NCBI RefSeq assembly: GCF_002288925.2
Contig: NW_022098044.1
Span: 8,995,708 to 9,059,707 of the forward strand
DNA length: 64,000 bases
Reading direction: 5' to 3'
From: Delphinapterus leucas
Lineage: Eukaryota; Chordata; Mammalia; Artiodactyla; Monodontidae
Within the stretch, counting starts at the first letter, position 1, and the number at the start of each line of letters is the position of its first letter. The position numbers and the translations under genes are program-made. Positions 13,501 through 28,500 of the stretch are shown here, in pieces. Below the pieces are notes generated by a model that searched no databases, had not been told where the DNA came from, and worked only from the letters and a program-made list of their open reading frames with translations.

Positions 13501-16500
13501 GGACCAGGGCTCGAACCCGTGTCCCCCGCATTGGCGGGCGGATTCGTAACCACTGTGCCACCAGGGAAGCCCCAGAATCACTTTAAACTAAGTTCAAGGC
13601 TTGAGGTTTCTGGACTACCTCATTGATAATATTAATTTGGGCTACAAATCTGCCCAACAATCAGCCTTACATAAGCTCTCTCCATCACGATTCCCAAGGC
13701 TCACTGCCAACCAGCTGACCAAAGCCTTCAGAAGCTTTTTGGCTTAAGAGAAACCAACAGACTGGAGCCAGTGGTGGAAAGAAAGGGAGCCATGTTGGGG
13801 AGGTCTTACTTCCAGAATCCTTGAACTGGCTTTAAAGTTGCAGGTACACATGTAAGCATTATAACAACACATCCTATGGTATAATTTTTAACGAGTAAGC
13901 CATTAAAGGAGATTTTAATATGTTTAGATGACTTTAGCAGGCATAGTTTTGAGAGACTAAGAAAGCAAAGTGTTGTGGATTATGAGATTACCAGATTATA
14001 AAGTTAAACCAAACTGTAACACAGCATAAGGACAATTTTTTTTCTTCAAATTAATTCAAAACTATTGCTGGGCTCTAAACTGAGATAAAATACCTTCTCA
14101 TGCTGAATTATACTTGTATAACAAAAAAGTGGGTACATACCCTTGTAAAGCCAGCCTCAATGAGGGACATTACAGATGACTCTTCTCTAACCGCCCTTCA
14201 AAAGAATATAGTAAATGGTTAGAGACAGTTTTTATCAATTACATCTCACATCTTTAACTACTCATTAATTTACATAATATTATAATTGTCACATAATGAG
14301 CCCTTTTAGATGAATTAGATTAACATACAAATCAAACGTATAAAGTTGAAAACAGTTTTGTTTTAGTTTCACACTAGGCTTTTTGGCAGTGTGTATTAAT
14401 GCCTGAAATACAGAGATTACACTAACAGCCAGGACACAGGAGTGACTGTATATCTATTTGATACGTAAAAATTTTAACTTAAACTAAATTACTTCTGTTC
14501 TTTCCTTACCTCCAATTTTAAAATGAAATATAAGATTTCCCCCAATTATGTATAATTCAAATCTTCATAGATATTTGGAGTGTGAAGTCCCTAGGAAATA
14601 CGCCTGGAAAACATTCATACTTTAGGAATGGAATTCTCTCGTGGTTTGCCTATTTCTAAAGTGAAAGGCAGTCCAAAATCACAAAACCTAGTATGAGAGT
14701 ACAAACTCCAGCCATGAATTTAACTGCCAAAGTGAAAGAAAATAAGAAAGAGTAAAGGAAAAAAAGGCCCAACTGAAAAGGGTGAGGCCTGTCACGGCCC
14801 ACAAGCTGTTATTTGGGCCTCTGTTAAAAGCAAACATTACACTGACACCTGAATTTCAACATCAAAAAAGAAGGAAAGAAGGAAGTATCTTACCTGCGTA
14901 CTACACCAACAATAACTGTGTTTTCTGAGAGTTCTGATGATCTGACAGACCTTTAAAAAAATGTTTTAAAATAAATTTAAAGCAATTCTTTAAAAACTAA
15001 ATATACCTAAACGATTTTGGTAGACCAATTAAAGTTGGGGGAGAGGGAGAAGGGAGAGCAAAAGATCCCTTCATACGCTGGAGTCACCTTCTTAGCTACT
15101 TGATCTTTCTCTCCTTGGAGGACAAACTCCTAATCAGTGGCCTATGGTAACCCTAACAATTATGGAGGGTGAAGATAGTGCAAATGATGTGCCTTCTACT
15201 TGTTCTGCTCTTTGTTAACCTAAGCTGTTTCAGGCGGAAAATTTTCCCTACCTGGGGCTTACGTGAAAGGGGTTACTCATTTCTTCCTACTAAAGGAAAA
15301 TGCAAGTTTATGTATATTACCACTAGCTGATGGCGACAATCCCAGTGGGGGTGAAGAAGCCCAAGGGTCAGCTCTCCACTGTATTCTAAGCAGTGCAAAG
15401 AAGGGTTCCCAAGTAGAATGCAGGCAAAAACAGTAACAATAAATACTCAAAACTTGGAAATTCAAGATATTCTTATCAGTCAGAAAGAGGAGAATCAACA
15501 CCTGACAGGAAAAATTAAGAATGGAAGACTGGCTGAGAAAAGTAGAAGACACTGCTCCACTTAAATGACCCAAGGAGTATGAGTCTGCCCGCAGGGACTG
15601 AATTTAACCTTCCGGAGAAGCAGCTTCCCAGAAAGTCACAGGGAATGAAAATCCAGCCAAAAGGTGAGAGAGGGCAGAGATAAATATGACAGACAGGAGC
15701 AGGAGGAAAAGTTGCTCCACTGAAGATATGCAATGGCTTTGACCCATCCTACCCTGGGGAAGAAAGCAGGCCTATCCAGAGAAGAAGAGCCAGGCCACAG
15801 GAAGAGGGAGGAACTCGGCCCCTGGCCTGGAAGGAAGAGGACTTACACCGGAGGGTGACTTCAGACGGAGGAGATGGAGAGGACTGGATCCAGACTGCCC
15901 CAGCCAAGTCAGAAGCGCGCTGGCCCCTGGACAATATGTCCGGGATGGGACAGAGAGTAGCCCAGACTTACTGCCTTACTTCAGTTCTGCTGGTTCAAGA
16001 ATCACTTGTGTCACTTCTGAATCACTAAACACGGAAACTGATTTGAGTGACTATTTCTCAATTCTCCCAAGGATGGTTCATAACATAACCATTCCAGATG
16101 CATAAGAGAAAAGTCAATTCATCATATACAATGGATGCCTTGGTTTTGGCAAAATTTCTCTGTAAAGGGCCAGATAGTAAATATTTTAGGCTTTTTGGGC
16201 CATACAGACTCTGTCAGGACTACTCAATTCTGCCACTGTAGCACGAGAGCAGCCACAGACAATACATAAACGAATGGGCCTGACTGTGTTCCCCTTTGCC
16301 TATCCCTGCCTCAGGGCACTGAGGCTTAATTTTCTCATGGAGCTCAGGGTGAGAAAGGCTGAAGTCCAATGACAGATGCAGACTAGCTCTGGGGTTGGGA
16401 AGTTGCTCAGGGATGGAAAAGCAGCCCTAGGGACCAGCCAGTCTCTCTCATGGACCACGTAGCTCGTAACACTCTCTCTCTCACTCTCTCTCTCTCTCCC

Positions 16501-19500
16501 TCTGTGTCAACACTTCTGCTTCTCCTAGGGTCCACTGTACTCCTCCAGCTTCTATTTGCCTACCATCTCCAGAGGGAGCCAACCTAAAGGGCACTGGCTA
16601 CCTGGCTCTACCGGAAGAGCCCTCTTGACAGGTCGCTGAAGGGCTTGCTGACCAGGTGCCAGGCCCTGGTCCAAACATGGTCTCCCTGCCTAGAAAATAG
16701 CCAAGCTCACCCTCCTGGAGAAGGAGCCATGGGAAGGGCTGTTTCGGCTCGGGAGGGTGACTGGCATGGCAGACCCTCACACAACAGACGAGGCCAGGTC
16801 ACTTTTCAAACCTGTTGGCTAATACTCACCCTAGCACTAATCATAAACAGGGAATGAAAGACATGGACTCACAAATGGTATTTCCATGACTTCTTAGGAC
16901 ACTGTAGTTGTTCTTACATTTATACTTCTATCATATCACGAAGATTTAGAGGGAGAAAAGGCAATTTAAGTATGCAGCCAGCCATTTCAAACTAGCTCTC
17001 ATCTTTTTACAAGAAAAACAGAGATCTGAGTGGTATAATAGCAAGTACGCAACCACGTAGATGGTCTCAGTTAAGTAGGTTTGGATACAGAGATGAGGGG
17101 CACTGGGCTAAGGACAAAGTAGAAGGAAAGACCATGTTTCCTGGAGACAAGCAGGTCCCTGCAAAGGAGGTCTAACATGGTATGAAAAGGCAGAGGTGTA
17201 TTCTTAACTTTCTCTGGTCCATAAGAAGGAAGAACTGGCTAGAAAATAGAAATGTCAGGAACCCGGGTTGCAAAATAACACCCTTTACTTTAGAATTCAT
17301 GAAAACTAAGAAAGAAACGACATGGCGTCATCAAAATATACACCCGGACATTCGGAAGGAAGATTTCAAGAAGTCAGAAAAAAAGATGGGGCGTGAGGGA
17401 CTTCCCTGGCGGTCTGGTGGCTAAGACTTTGCCTTCCAATGCAGGGGGTGTGGGTTCGATCCCTGGCCAGGGAGCTAAGATCCCACATGCCTCCTGGGCA
17501 AAAAATCAAAACATAAAACAGAAGCAATACTGTAACAAATTCAATAAAGACTTAAAAAAAAAAAAACGGTCATCAAAAAAAAATCTTTAAAAAAGAGAAA
17601 AAATAGGAAGATGGGCCGTGAGTCTACAGCATGAAATTCTGAAAGGCTGCACAAGCATACTGGGAAGCTCTCAGAACCATGCTACCTGGAGAAACATTTG
17701 CATTTGATTTGGTTATGCACAACAGAAAACTCCAGAGAAAGGGTCTTAAACAAGACTTGTCTCCCACATGCAAGGTGTGCAGAGGTGAGCAGTCCAAGCT
17801 GCAATGGCACTCTGCAGCATCAGGAACCGGGCTCCTTTTGTCTTACGTTTCTCTATTATTGTCTGTACGTGGTTTCTTCCTCATGGTCCAAGACAGATGC
17901 TGAGCTCTAGCCATAACATCCACATTCCAGACAGCAGGAAGAAGGGCATGCATATTCCCTTCAAGGACACTTTTCAGAAGTTGCACATGACACTTCCATT
18001 GGCCAGCTGCAAGAAAAGCTAGGGAATGCAGTATATTTTCTAGGTGGTCGTATTCCCACCTAAACACTAGATATTCTGCTATTAAGAAAAGAGTAGAAAT
18101 GGATATTGGGGGGCAACTACCAGTCTCCAGATACACTAGGAAACTACAAGTAATTCTGATGATGGTCTTGATACAAAACTGGAAAAAAGGCCACATGCTG
18201 AAGGCTTACTGTATGAACATAGCAAAGCTCTTCAATGACTTAAATTTTACAAAACCACAACTCCATTACTTGTACTATGCCACTGTTCCCTCTGCCACGT
18301 GGAATGAGTTTCACATTGAAAACAATGGAATTTACGATAGTAAAAAGGATGTTCAGACCAAGGTAAATCCAGAGATTGTTATGAAAGCACTCAGCACTCT
18401 GAGTTCAATCCTGCTTCTGCATTCAACAGACTTTTTTTTTTTAAACATCTTTACTGGAGTATAATTGCTTTACAATGTTGTGTTTCTGCTTTATAAAAAA
18501 GTGAATCAGCTATACATATACATATATCCCCATACCTCCTCCCTCTTGCGTCTCCCTCCCACCCTCCCTATCCCACCCTTCTAGGTGGCCACAAACCACC
18601 GAGCTGATCTCCCTGTGCGATGTGGCTGCTTCCCACTAGCTATCTATTTTACACTTGGTAGTGTATAGATGTCCATGCCACTCTCTCACTTCGTCCCAGC
18701 TTACCCTTCCCCCTCCTCGTGTCCTCAAGTCCATTCTCTACACCTGCGTCTTTATTCCTGTCCTGCCCCTAGGTTCATTGGAACCTTTTTTTTTTTTTTA
18801 GATTCCGTAAATATGTGTTAGCACATGGTATTTGTTTTTCTCTTTCTGACTTACTTCCCTCTGTATGACAGACTCTACGTCCATCCACCTCACTACAGAT
18901 AATTCAATTTCGTTTCTTTTTATGGCTGAGTAATATTCCATTGTATATACGTGCCACATCTTCTTTATCCATTCATCTGTCGATGGACACTTAGGTTGCT
19001 TCCATGTCCTGGCGACTGTAAACAGAGCTGCAGTGAACATTGCAGTACATGACTCTTTTTGAATTATGGTTTTCTCAGGGTATATGCCCAGTAGTGGGAT
19101 GGCTGGGTCGTATGGTAGTTCTATTTGTAGTATTTTAAGGAACCTCCATACTGTTCTCCATAGTGGTTGTATCAATCTACATTCCCACCAACAGTGCAAG
19201 AGGGTTCCCTTTTCTCCACACCCTCTCCAGCATTTATTGTTTGTAGATTTTTTGATGATGGCCATTCTGACTGGTGTGAGGTGATACCTCATTGTAATTT
19301 TGACTTGCATTTCTCTAATGATTAGTGATGTTGAGCATCCTTTCACGTCAACACAGACTTAATTCTGTTAACGTATGTTGGGTTTCTACACAGTGCTTTA
19401 CTTCCTCCATCTCCCTTTATAAAAATCTTCCCTTTCATTACAGAGCCCTGCTCCTGTTGCACAGAGGACTAGCTCTTCATTTCTTCTGAGTACACTAAGC

Positions 19501-22500
19501 ATATGTCTTCTAAAAGGTTCTTCAGTTTCTTATAGAAAACAATTTTCTTTGTCTTCAGGCTGTTCTTTCCCCCTCCATAATTTGGCAGCTTTTTGGTCCC
19601 CTTCTTTATCCTTGAATGGGAGCAACATCAACCCAGGCAGACTGTCTGCAGCAGAGATGGTCAGAGGAGTCTCCCTTGCACCCCCTTTTGCTGGGCCCTT
19701 GGGGTTAGCAGCCATCCTCCTCTGAGGTCTGGACCTGCAGATCAGGTCAACAGGTGCAAGTTCGTGCTCAGAGAGTGCTGCCAGCAGGCATGCATGGCTC
19801 TGCTGCACAGAGGGGACTCCTGGCCTGCTCTCTGCCATTCTCTGGCTAAACCTGACAACTGATGCAGTTTGCTGTTTTGAAACTGCAATATGTGAAGGAA
19901 TGTTCCCAGGCTCCTTATGCCTCTGCCCCTTCTTACAACATGGTAGGAAAAACCACGTCTTTGTCCATCTCCCTCTGCTCCCTGTCTTGGGTTTCCTAGT
20001 GGATGTAGAAAGTAAATCACAGAAGTGATGGTGCTCGGCTCTGGTCGGTGCAACTCCAGCTTCCCAGGCTCAGCAGGACACAGTGGGAGTAAAGCAAAGC
20101 CTCTTCCCACTTCCTTCCTGCAGGGCCACTGGAATTTCAGCTTCAGAGGCTGAAGTATGCAGAGGACATTCCAGGAACAGGCTTCTTTATTGGTCCCCAT
20201 AGCACAAGAGATACAGTGAGAATCCCTGTCCTTTTCTGTCTCCCAACTTCTGACATATCTGTCATCTCATCTTTGGTTCGTTCATTGCTGTGGTCAGTGT
20301 TTGTCTCTACAGGAAGTTGGGAGGAGGCCCTGACCTCAGCCTCACAGCTGGCTGACAGGCCTCCGCTCCTTCCATCTCCTTCTCCACTCTCCAGGCGGCA
20401 GCCACAGTGCTCTGGCAGTGCACTCCGGACACTCCCCTGTGTAGAATACGCAGACTACGCCAGGGTCTCAACTGCCTACAGGGCAGACTCCAAAGCCTTT
20501 GGCTCAGCACACAAGGCCCTCCAGATCAGGCTCGTCTGCTGCTCCAGCCTCACCCTGAGCCAGGGCCCGTACCTGCTGGATCCAGCAGCCACCTGACACC
20601 AGGCAGAGGAGCCCTGGACACCCTGCCTGGTCCTACACATGCTGCTTCCTCCACCCAGAATGTTTTCTCCACCGTCCTTCCTTTCAGAACTCCCGCTTAT
20701 CCTTTGGGACTCAACTCAAACACCCCCTTGTGAAGCCCTCCTAGACACAGGCACCCGCAGCATACCTCCTCTGTGGGCATCTATGAGCTGTGCTGAAATC
20801 GCTCGCTTGCCCCCGCCAACAAAAGCATTTGTTCCTCAGAGGCAAGAACCATGTCTTATTCACCTGTGTAGCTCTGGTAACAAGCACAGTGTCCTGAACC
20901 AAGAAGACCTGCCAAGTAGGGTTCCCTCAACTGGTGAGTTTGAAAATATCGCAGACACAGAATATCTAACCTCTAGGAAGGCATCTGATAAGGAGTGTAA
21001 GGAGTTCCCACATGTCCCCAGTAGAGAGATACAGCTGAATGCTAATCGTTTAGACACATCGGCAAATGATGAAAAACCTTCACAGCGGGTGTTGATCAGG
21101 TATCCCAAAAGGAAGAATAAGGGACAGACGGGGCTCTGCCAGGGCTAAGGTCTCTTAGCGAGCAGTGTAAGTGGAGAGAGAGGGCGAGCAGGTTCAGGAG
21201 GGACGGCCTGGAAAGATTCCTTGAAGGAACAGTCCACAGTGGGCAGGCACCCTTAAAAGGGATGATCTTAAGGGAGATAAACCAGGTAAGGGCCAGAACT
21301 GAGATGAAACTGACTAGGAAAGTAAATCAGGGCCCACTCTTGCCTCTAGAAAACTCACTACAAATGGCACAAGGACTCCCCCCACCCCTTGTCCTCCAAA
21401 TCCTCAGCCAACAAGACAAAAGTGACGTGGTAGAACACAGCTAGCAAGAAAGACTTCAGATTCTTGGCCAGGGCTGTGACACAGCTGTTAGGAAAGGAGC
21501 GTGACCAGGGGTGCCTTTGTAGAGGTCTGCTCTCTGGCTAACACAGGGGGGTGACGGCTCTGCTTACTCTACGCTCATCTACCCAAACCCGTGAGCTTTT
21601 CGGTTCGGGAGCCACGCCTACGAGAGATCTTGATTGGAAGAAGGTACTCAGAAGAGGCCTCCTTGATGGGGCTGGAATATGAAACCACACTCTGTGAGAA
21701 GCCGCTGACAGCAGTGAGGATGTGCTCCAACCAGAAAAGACCACTCCTGTCCTCAAATGTTGGAAATCTGGGGCCAAATATGGACAGAGCTGGACTCAAC
21801 ATGGAGGAGAACTTATGAAACTCAGAACTCTCCCTTGGGAAACCCTAACCCCCATCAGAGGCTGGATGGAGGGTGGTGGGGACTTGGTAGAAGACATGCA
21901 CTCATGACAGTCTAAGCTTCTCTAAAACCGCACATTAAGCAACCCAGGTCACTTTCTTTGTTTTAAAACTGTGTAAGTTGTAAATTTATAAATTTGCTGA
22001 ATGAGTTACTCTATTTGTTTAGAATATTCCCAAAATGTGTAACAACAGTACTTTCTCCTCCTTCAAAAAGTGGAGCATAATTGTATGTTATGTGTACCTT
22101 ACCACAATAAAAAAAAGTAGACCATAACTACCACAACTTAGTTTTTCTTTTATAACACAGGATGGTCTAGCAGAGCCATCTTTATGAGTATGAATGTCAT
22201 TGTCCAGCACATACCTGTGGCCAGGTTTGGACCTGGACAAGACTGTGAAGGAAGCCAAGTTGTCCTCAGCACCTCACCCCCCTTCACCTTTTCTGTTTGG
22301 GCTCTTTGGCTCTCCTTAGATATTTCTCCGGCCTAGCAGCAGTCTACCAAGACTAAAAGCACCACGTAACTAAGATATTTTCTTCCCTTCCTCTGAGTGC
22401 TATCCATCAAATGCCAGAGAGAGAAAGGATCTTGGAAACCAAGTGTTCCAAATTTACAGCTGAGAAAACACATCCTCAGAGAAGACAGAGAGTTACCCAA

Positions 22501-25500
22501 AGGCAGCTGGGCAAGGGAAGAGCCGAGCATAGGACCCAGGGTCAGAGCTCTCTCCACATCTCCACATCCCTCATGGGTGTGCTGTCAGATAACACGTCAA
22601 ACAAGTCTGGGCTACAGTGACAATGGCTAACTGCCATCAACCAGACAGAAACAGGAAAGGAACACAGGCAGCATGGCAGGCAACACAGAGCAAGGCCCGA
22701 GGGAAGCTTTACTGGAGGTGGATCGCACCTGGGTAAAAGCCACCTCATCTGACTACCCGAAAGGTGAACTCTCAAGTACATGGAAATCACCATGTACCTG
22801 TAAACAACCTTCTGATAGGATGTCCTTTTCCTGTCAGCTCAGTTTTTAACCCCTGTTATATTTGGTTTTCAACCGTTTCTATCTCCTAAAAGTCAACATT
22901 TAAATGTCCTTAAAATTAATACATTATAAAATTTTACATTATATTGAAATTATGATTTGTCTTCCCCAACATAAAAGTTTTCTTTCAAATAAAATGGATA
23001 TTTCACTTTCGCCTTGCTTCCATCAGCAGCAAATGACTTTCTTTAGAAAGTACTTTTCTTAGATTTATGTCTGCTGCCCAAATTCTCTCATGATATTGAT
23101 ATTCTGCAAGTATGAGAAACAAGGCACATACATCTAACATTAGAAGACAATTTTCAAAATTTTTATAACTTTAAAAACATCTAGAAAACTATAATAACTC
23201 TTGTTGCAGTACTATGCAGGTGACAGTTGTGGTTAATTACGTACAGGATTTCATCTTAACCCTTAACGGTTCACATTCAGATTTTCTTACTGTTTTAAGC
23301 AAAGCAAAACAAAACCAAAGAGATAGAGATCCCCCCTGGAAATAATATTCTAACGTCTTGCTTATTTTACTTGCATGGAAGGCAACTTAAAAGACACTGG
23401 ATTTAACCTAATGTATTTGGGGCTGCGTTTACTGTCACAAATGAGGCCTGAGTCTCAGGCTTACCTGCACAGCACCTCCCCGTCCAGCTGTTGGGGATTT
23501 CTGTGGTCAATGATGATGATGTCATGATGTTTGTCCAGGAAACAGGCAAGGGCCGTCTGAGCCTCCTTGATAACTGTACACTTAAACCCTGCTTTTTCAC
23601 ATGCCCTACAGAATCCATTACACTGCTTATCTTCTTTGGGAAACACTAAAAGTACCTGAATCAAAAAAGCATGAACACTTTTAAAAAAAAAAAAAAAAGA
23701 AAGGTGTCGTTAGAATTGTCATTTCTTAACAAGCCACAGAAAACTCCCAAGTGTTTTCAAGGCAAGTACACAGATGTGAGCATAACGATCTGTTGAGTAA
23801 ATCCTTTTCCTACATGTAACTCTGGGACGTTATCACTCAGCTCCCTGAAATGAGTGCTATTCTATCTGTTCTTAGTCTGGAAGTCAGTGCATGGATCATA
23901 TGCTTATTTCTTTTGCTAATAAGCCCACTGGAAGAACTCAACAAAGACTTGATTAAGTACTTTATCTTAAAACTGAATCAATTAAAAAACACAAATATTT
24001 ATTTTAGTTAACAGTAAGTTAACTAGGTAAGTCCTTAGATGGCAAACACCAATATTTCAGTCAAACTCCCAGAATACTTAATACTTTAAATGATACATTT
24101 AAGTATTCTGACTCAAGACTTTATGTAATTCCTCCAAGTTAAAAAAAAAATTACTTTGATCATAAGAGAGGAGACTTAAAGTAGACCAAAACGTTACAAT
24201 TCAAAAACTGCCCGTGTGGTGATACAAGAATAGCGCCAGGTGCAAGAGACAGCTGGCTGTCCTGGCGCCTGGCCTGGATGGGTGAGGCCTGCGTCTGCTG
24301 CCCTTTCCCCTGCGCGGCCAAGCCGCCACGCCAAACCTGGGGCAGGAGCGCACTGCTCCATCCCTTCACACTCACACTGACTAACGGGGCAACTGTGGTA
24401 CGTGGTACAGTCAAGGTGGGACAGCCTAAGGGAAAGAGACTGCAAAGCTGACAGAAACCCCATTCCCCAAGACTCAGTCCCTCTAAGCTTACCCAGGTGC
24501 ACAAATACCACAAGTGCAAAGAGTTAAGAGAGCACATTTCTTCTGCGCTGCGCAGCATGTGGGATCTTAGTTCCCTGACCAGGGATCAAACCCAGGCCCC
24601 CTGCATTGGGAGCGTGGAGTCTTAACCACTGGACCACCAGGGAAGTCCCAAGAGCACATTTCTGCCAGTCCTTTTCACATTTTAAAAAATGTCACAGTGA
24701 GCATGCGTTTGTGTACAGGAAGCATCAAGTAACGCTGGAGCTAAATTTCAATTGGTTATTTTAATATTTTGGATTAGAAAATTTATGGATATTTTCTCTC
24801 TGCTAAAGCTGATTCAGTAACAGAGTAGACCATGCTTTTACTCTCTATATTGGAAAATTTCAAACCTACAAAAAGTCATGAATGACAATAAATGCTAGAA
24901 CACCCTTCTTCTAGTTTCATCAATTGTTAACATTTTGCCACCTTTGCTTTCTCTCTCTCTCCACATACATACTACACACGTACACACACACACAATTATA
25001 CACATTATTTTATTGCTGAGCCTTTTAAAGTAGGTTGCAGACATTTCATCTCTAAATGCCTCAATGTGTATTTCTAAGAAAAGTACATTCCCTGATATAA
25101 CTGTAGTACTGCTATCAAGTTCAGGGAATTCAATATTGATCCAATATTTTATCTAAAACCGAAGATTATTTTCAATGTATAACTTTAGACCCTCTCCCTC
25201 CCCGTCTTTAAAGAAAATCAAGGTGAAAATTACAGCATGGTATATTATTACCTGGAGCTGATCTGGATGAAATCTCATGGGGCCAAATTGTATATCAGCT
25301 ACTGCTACCTGCAAGAAAAAGATCTGCTTAAAAATGAAAAGAAAAAAAAAAAAAAGATAAGCTTGCTTAAATTTTTCTCTCATCAGTGCCACAGATGAAA
25401 ATGAAATTTCTACTCTAGAGAAAAATTACGTAAATACTTATTAGACACAGGGATCTCAGTTATCTCCTTATAAACCCCAGGAAAGGTGGAGAGCAGAGAA

Positions 25501-28500
25501 GGACACATAAAATGAGTCTGATCCCGGCCTTTCTTTTCCTAGCTGTGTGTGACTCTAAGTGAATTACCCAACCTTCGGCCTCAATTCCTTATGTGTTACA
25601 GAGATCACGTGAGATTACAATATAAAGAGCCCCCAAAGATTAGACACCGAACGAACATTGGTTTCTTCCACATCTACTCCCATCTTTCCCCTGATGGACA
25701 ATGAAATCTTACATCTAAAGTGGCACACACAAAAAAAGAAATCCAGCTATCAGAACCATGGGACCTCAAAGACTCCTTGTTGAGAAACGGTTAACACTTT
25801 CATTTTACAGACAAGCACGGTGCTTATCAATAAATGCTTATTGGGAAATTCCCTGGTGGTCCAGTGGTTAGGACTCTGTACTCTCACTGCTGGGGGGCCC
25901 GGGTTTGATCCCTGTTTGGGGAACTAAAATCCCACAAGCCTCGTGGTGCGGCCAAAAAAAAAAAAAAAAGCTTATCTATTTGAGAACTTAACACCAACAC
26001 ACAAAGATAAATACAGTATCATAACCAAACCCCAACAAGTAATAGAATCATAGCGCCAATGGAGGGCTCAGCATATACTGGGCACTGTGCTAAGGGCTGA
26101 ACATACGTTATCTTGCTGAACCTTTGCAACATGCTGAGAGTTTACATTGGAAAGCTGAGGTTCCAAGTACTTTGTTTAAGGCCACACAGCAGCAAGTGGC
26201 ATCTGGGATTCTACTGACCAGTCTGTTTAGCTTTATAAACTGTGCTGCAAACCCAGGGCCACTGGAAGGTTTGGGAAGTCTGTGCACTGCACAAAGGAGC
26301 ACAAGGGAGGGAGAATGGAGAGCTAAAATCCAGCCCCAAGCCATGAACCCTGGCCTTGGGTTGCTACCCGGAGGAAGAGACACATTTTGCAATTTTTCCA
26401 GAAACACTGTATATATGTGTTGAGGGGATCCCTACCCTACTCCAGGCCTCTGGGTGACGGGTGTGATTTCATACCTAAAACACAGCAGCAGCAGAACTAG
26501 ATCTATAAACCTTCCCACAAGATACTTCCTAACTGCCTGCCACCTCCCATCTCTCCCCTCAAGCAGTGATCTCTCCTACAGTAAACACATGCAACAAAAC
26601 CTGCTTAGTGATGGAGGAAGTCCATGTATATTTTTAACTGCTAGAAGCTGATGTCTACTAATTATGGGACACTGGCTCAGTTTCTGGTTTGCTTTGTAGT
26701 AACTTCATCTCTCAGAAGGTGTAGAATGAGGGTCGCTACTACTCTAGGCCTGAGACTGAGGAGGAGGGCTTTGCAGTAGGGTGGAAGGGTGAGCACAGAC
26801 ATCCCACAGCACCATCTATCCTCCAGAGCTGGGCAGTCACTGGCCTCATCAAGAGGCACAGCTGGATGCCAAAGCCAGAATTTCTGACGGAATATGATCC
26901 AGGAGGTCCAAGAGAGTCTTAAAAGAGAGAGATGTGCTCTACGTAATCATACTCGCAATGACTTTTTTGTTGGTTTTTATGAACAAAGTTTAAAGAAATG
27001 AATGAATGAAAGAACAAGAAATGATACAGGCCTACTGCTTGGAGAAGACAGTGAAACTACTCAGGAAAAAGAAAGAGAAGGAACAAAATGACAGGAAAAA
27101 GAAGGGAAGTCATTTTGCTGATTTTCTACAGCGTTGGGGCACGGTGGAATTGCACAAAAGAAACCAGAAAACCCATCAACAGGAGGGCTGTGCCACTGCC
27201 TAGGATGAAGCGCTTGTTGGACAGCACTTGGGTCCTCTGTGTGAAACGGCGGCTGCAGCCTCTCACAGAGGATACTCATGAAATTTGCTATGAAGGATCA
27301 AGGAGACAAAAGATAAAGTCTGAACGGACAGAAAGAAAATATTTATAAATATTGTAAAAACATACTAGGTCACAAAGAAAACTTTAAAACATATTCCTCG
27401 TACAGCCTTTATTTCCAACCATAAGGCAATCAAACCAAAATTAAAAACAGAAGAAATACCCCCTCCTTGGAAATTTTTAAACTCATATAACTGCCGGACC
27501 AGAGAGGGAAATGCAAACTATGCCTACAGATTGCTTGGAAAATAATAAAAATGAGAATGTCATGTAATAAAACCTACAGGATACTAGTAAATTTTACTCA
27601 GAGGCAACATTCACAGTCTTAGATCTTTCTGTCATGAAACAAGAATTAATATACTAAGCTTTCAAATCACTAAATTTGAGAAAGTCAACAGTACAAACTT
27701 AAGGAAACCAGGAGGAGAAAAATAAGCTAAAGGCTATAATAATTAATAAAACTTTAAAATGTTAACGACTAGCTTGATTTTAAAAAACACATACTATATA
27801 GTGTCGGTCACAAGCTGAGGGACGAGATAAAAGAATGGACAGCTATATGCTAACACATATATATGCAATCTAAAAAAAAAAAGTGGTTCTGAAGAACCTA
27901 GGGGCAGGACAGGAATAAAGTCATAGATGTAGAGAATGGACTTGAGGAAACAGGGAGGGGGAAGGGTAAGCTGGGATGAAGTGAGAGAGTGGCACTGACA
28001 TATATACCCTACCAAATGTAAAACAGATAGCTAGTGGGAAGCAGCTGCATAGCACAGGGAGATCAGCTCATGCTTTGTGACCACCTAGACGGGTGGGATA
28101 GGGAGAGTGGGAGGGAGACGCAAGAGGGAGGGGATATGGGGATATGTGTATACGTATAGCTGATTCACCTTGTTATACAGCAGCAACTAACACAACAACA
28201 TAAAGCAATTATACTCCGATGACGATGTTAAATAAATTAATAAATAATAAATAAATAATAAATAAAAAGAATGGACAGCTAAGGGCAAAAGTCTCATTCT
28301 TTTTTTTTTTTTTTTTTTTGATGGTACGCGGGCCTCTCACTGTTGTGGCCTCTCCCGTTGTGGAGCACAGGCTCCGGACGCGCAGGCTCAGTGGCCATGG
28401 CTCACGAGCCCAGACGCTCCGCGGCATGTGGGATCATCCCGGACTGGGGCACGAACCCGTGTCCCCTGCATTGGCAGGCGGACTCTCAACCACTGCGCCA

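Larger units (their letters stand above)
6115..14140 (-). other. PDE8A intron 5
   Basis: 8-kb intron. It contains L1 3' pieces, a GA-rich tract, a MIR, a MER5A relic, a full compact SINE (10321-10544), a short SINE, an old L1 region carrying a truncated SINE (10880-13195) and a long-class SINE (13210-13571). The sequence from 7440 to 8270 and from 8430 to 9270 shows no gene or clear repeat. Confidence 0.85.
14951..23464 (-). other. PDE8A intron 3
   Basis: 8.5-kb intron with a hAT-like relic (16140-16315), a CT microsatellite (16472-16502), a short SINE (17398-17566), an L1 3' end (18431-19348) and an L2 (20440-20905). Stretches 14960-16130, 16510-17390, 17570-18430 and 20910-23460 show no gene. 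The frames at 19742-20200, 20639-21148 and others lack conserved protein character. Confidence 0.85.

Noticed and set aside
18798..19346. 182-codon minus-strand open frame
   Set aside because: C-terminal end of L1 ORF2 in a 5'-truncated insertion.
20639..21148. 169-codon plus-strand open frame in intron 3
   Set aside because: The first half is L2-derived and no splice context or protein family was recognised.
23682..23699. A run near exon 3 as a possible processed-pseudogene or SINE tail
   Set aside because: No SINE body or TSD adjoins it; in gene orientation it is a T run upstream of the exon 3 acceptor.
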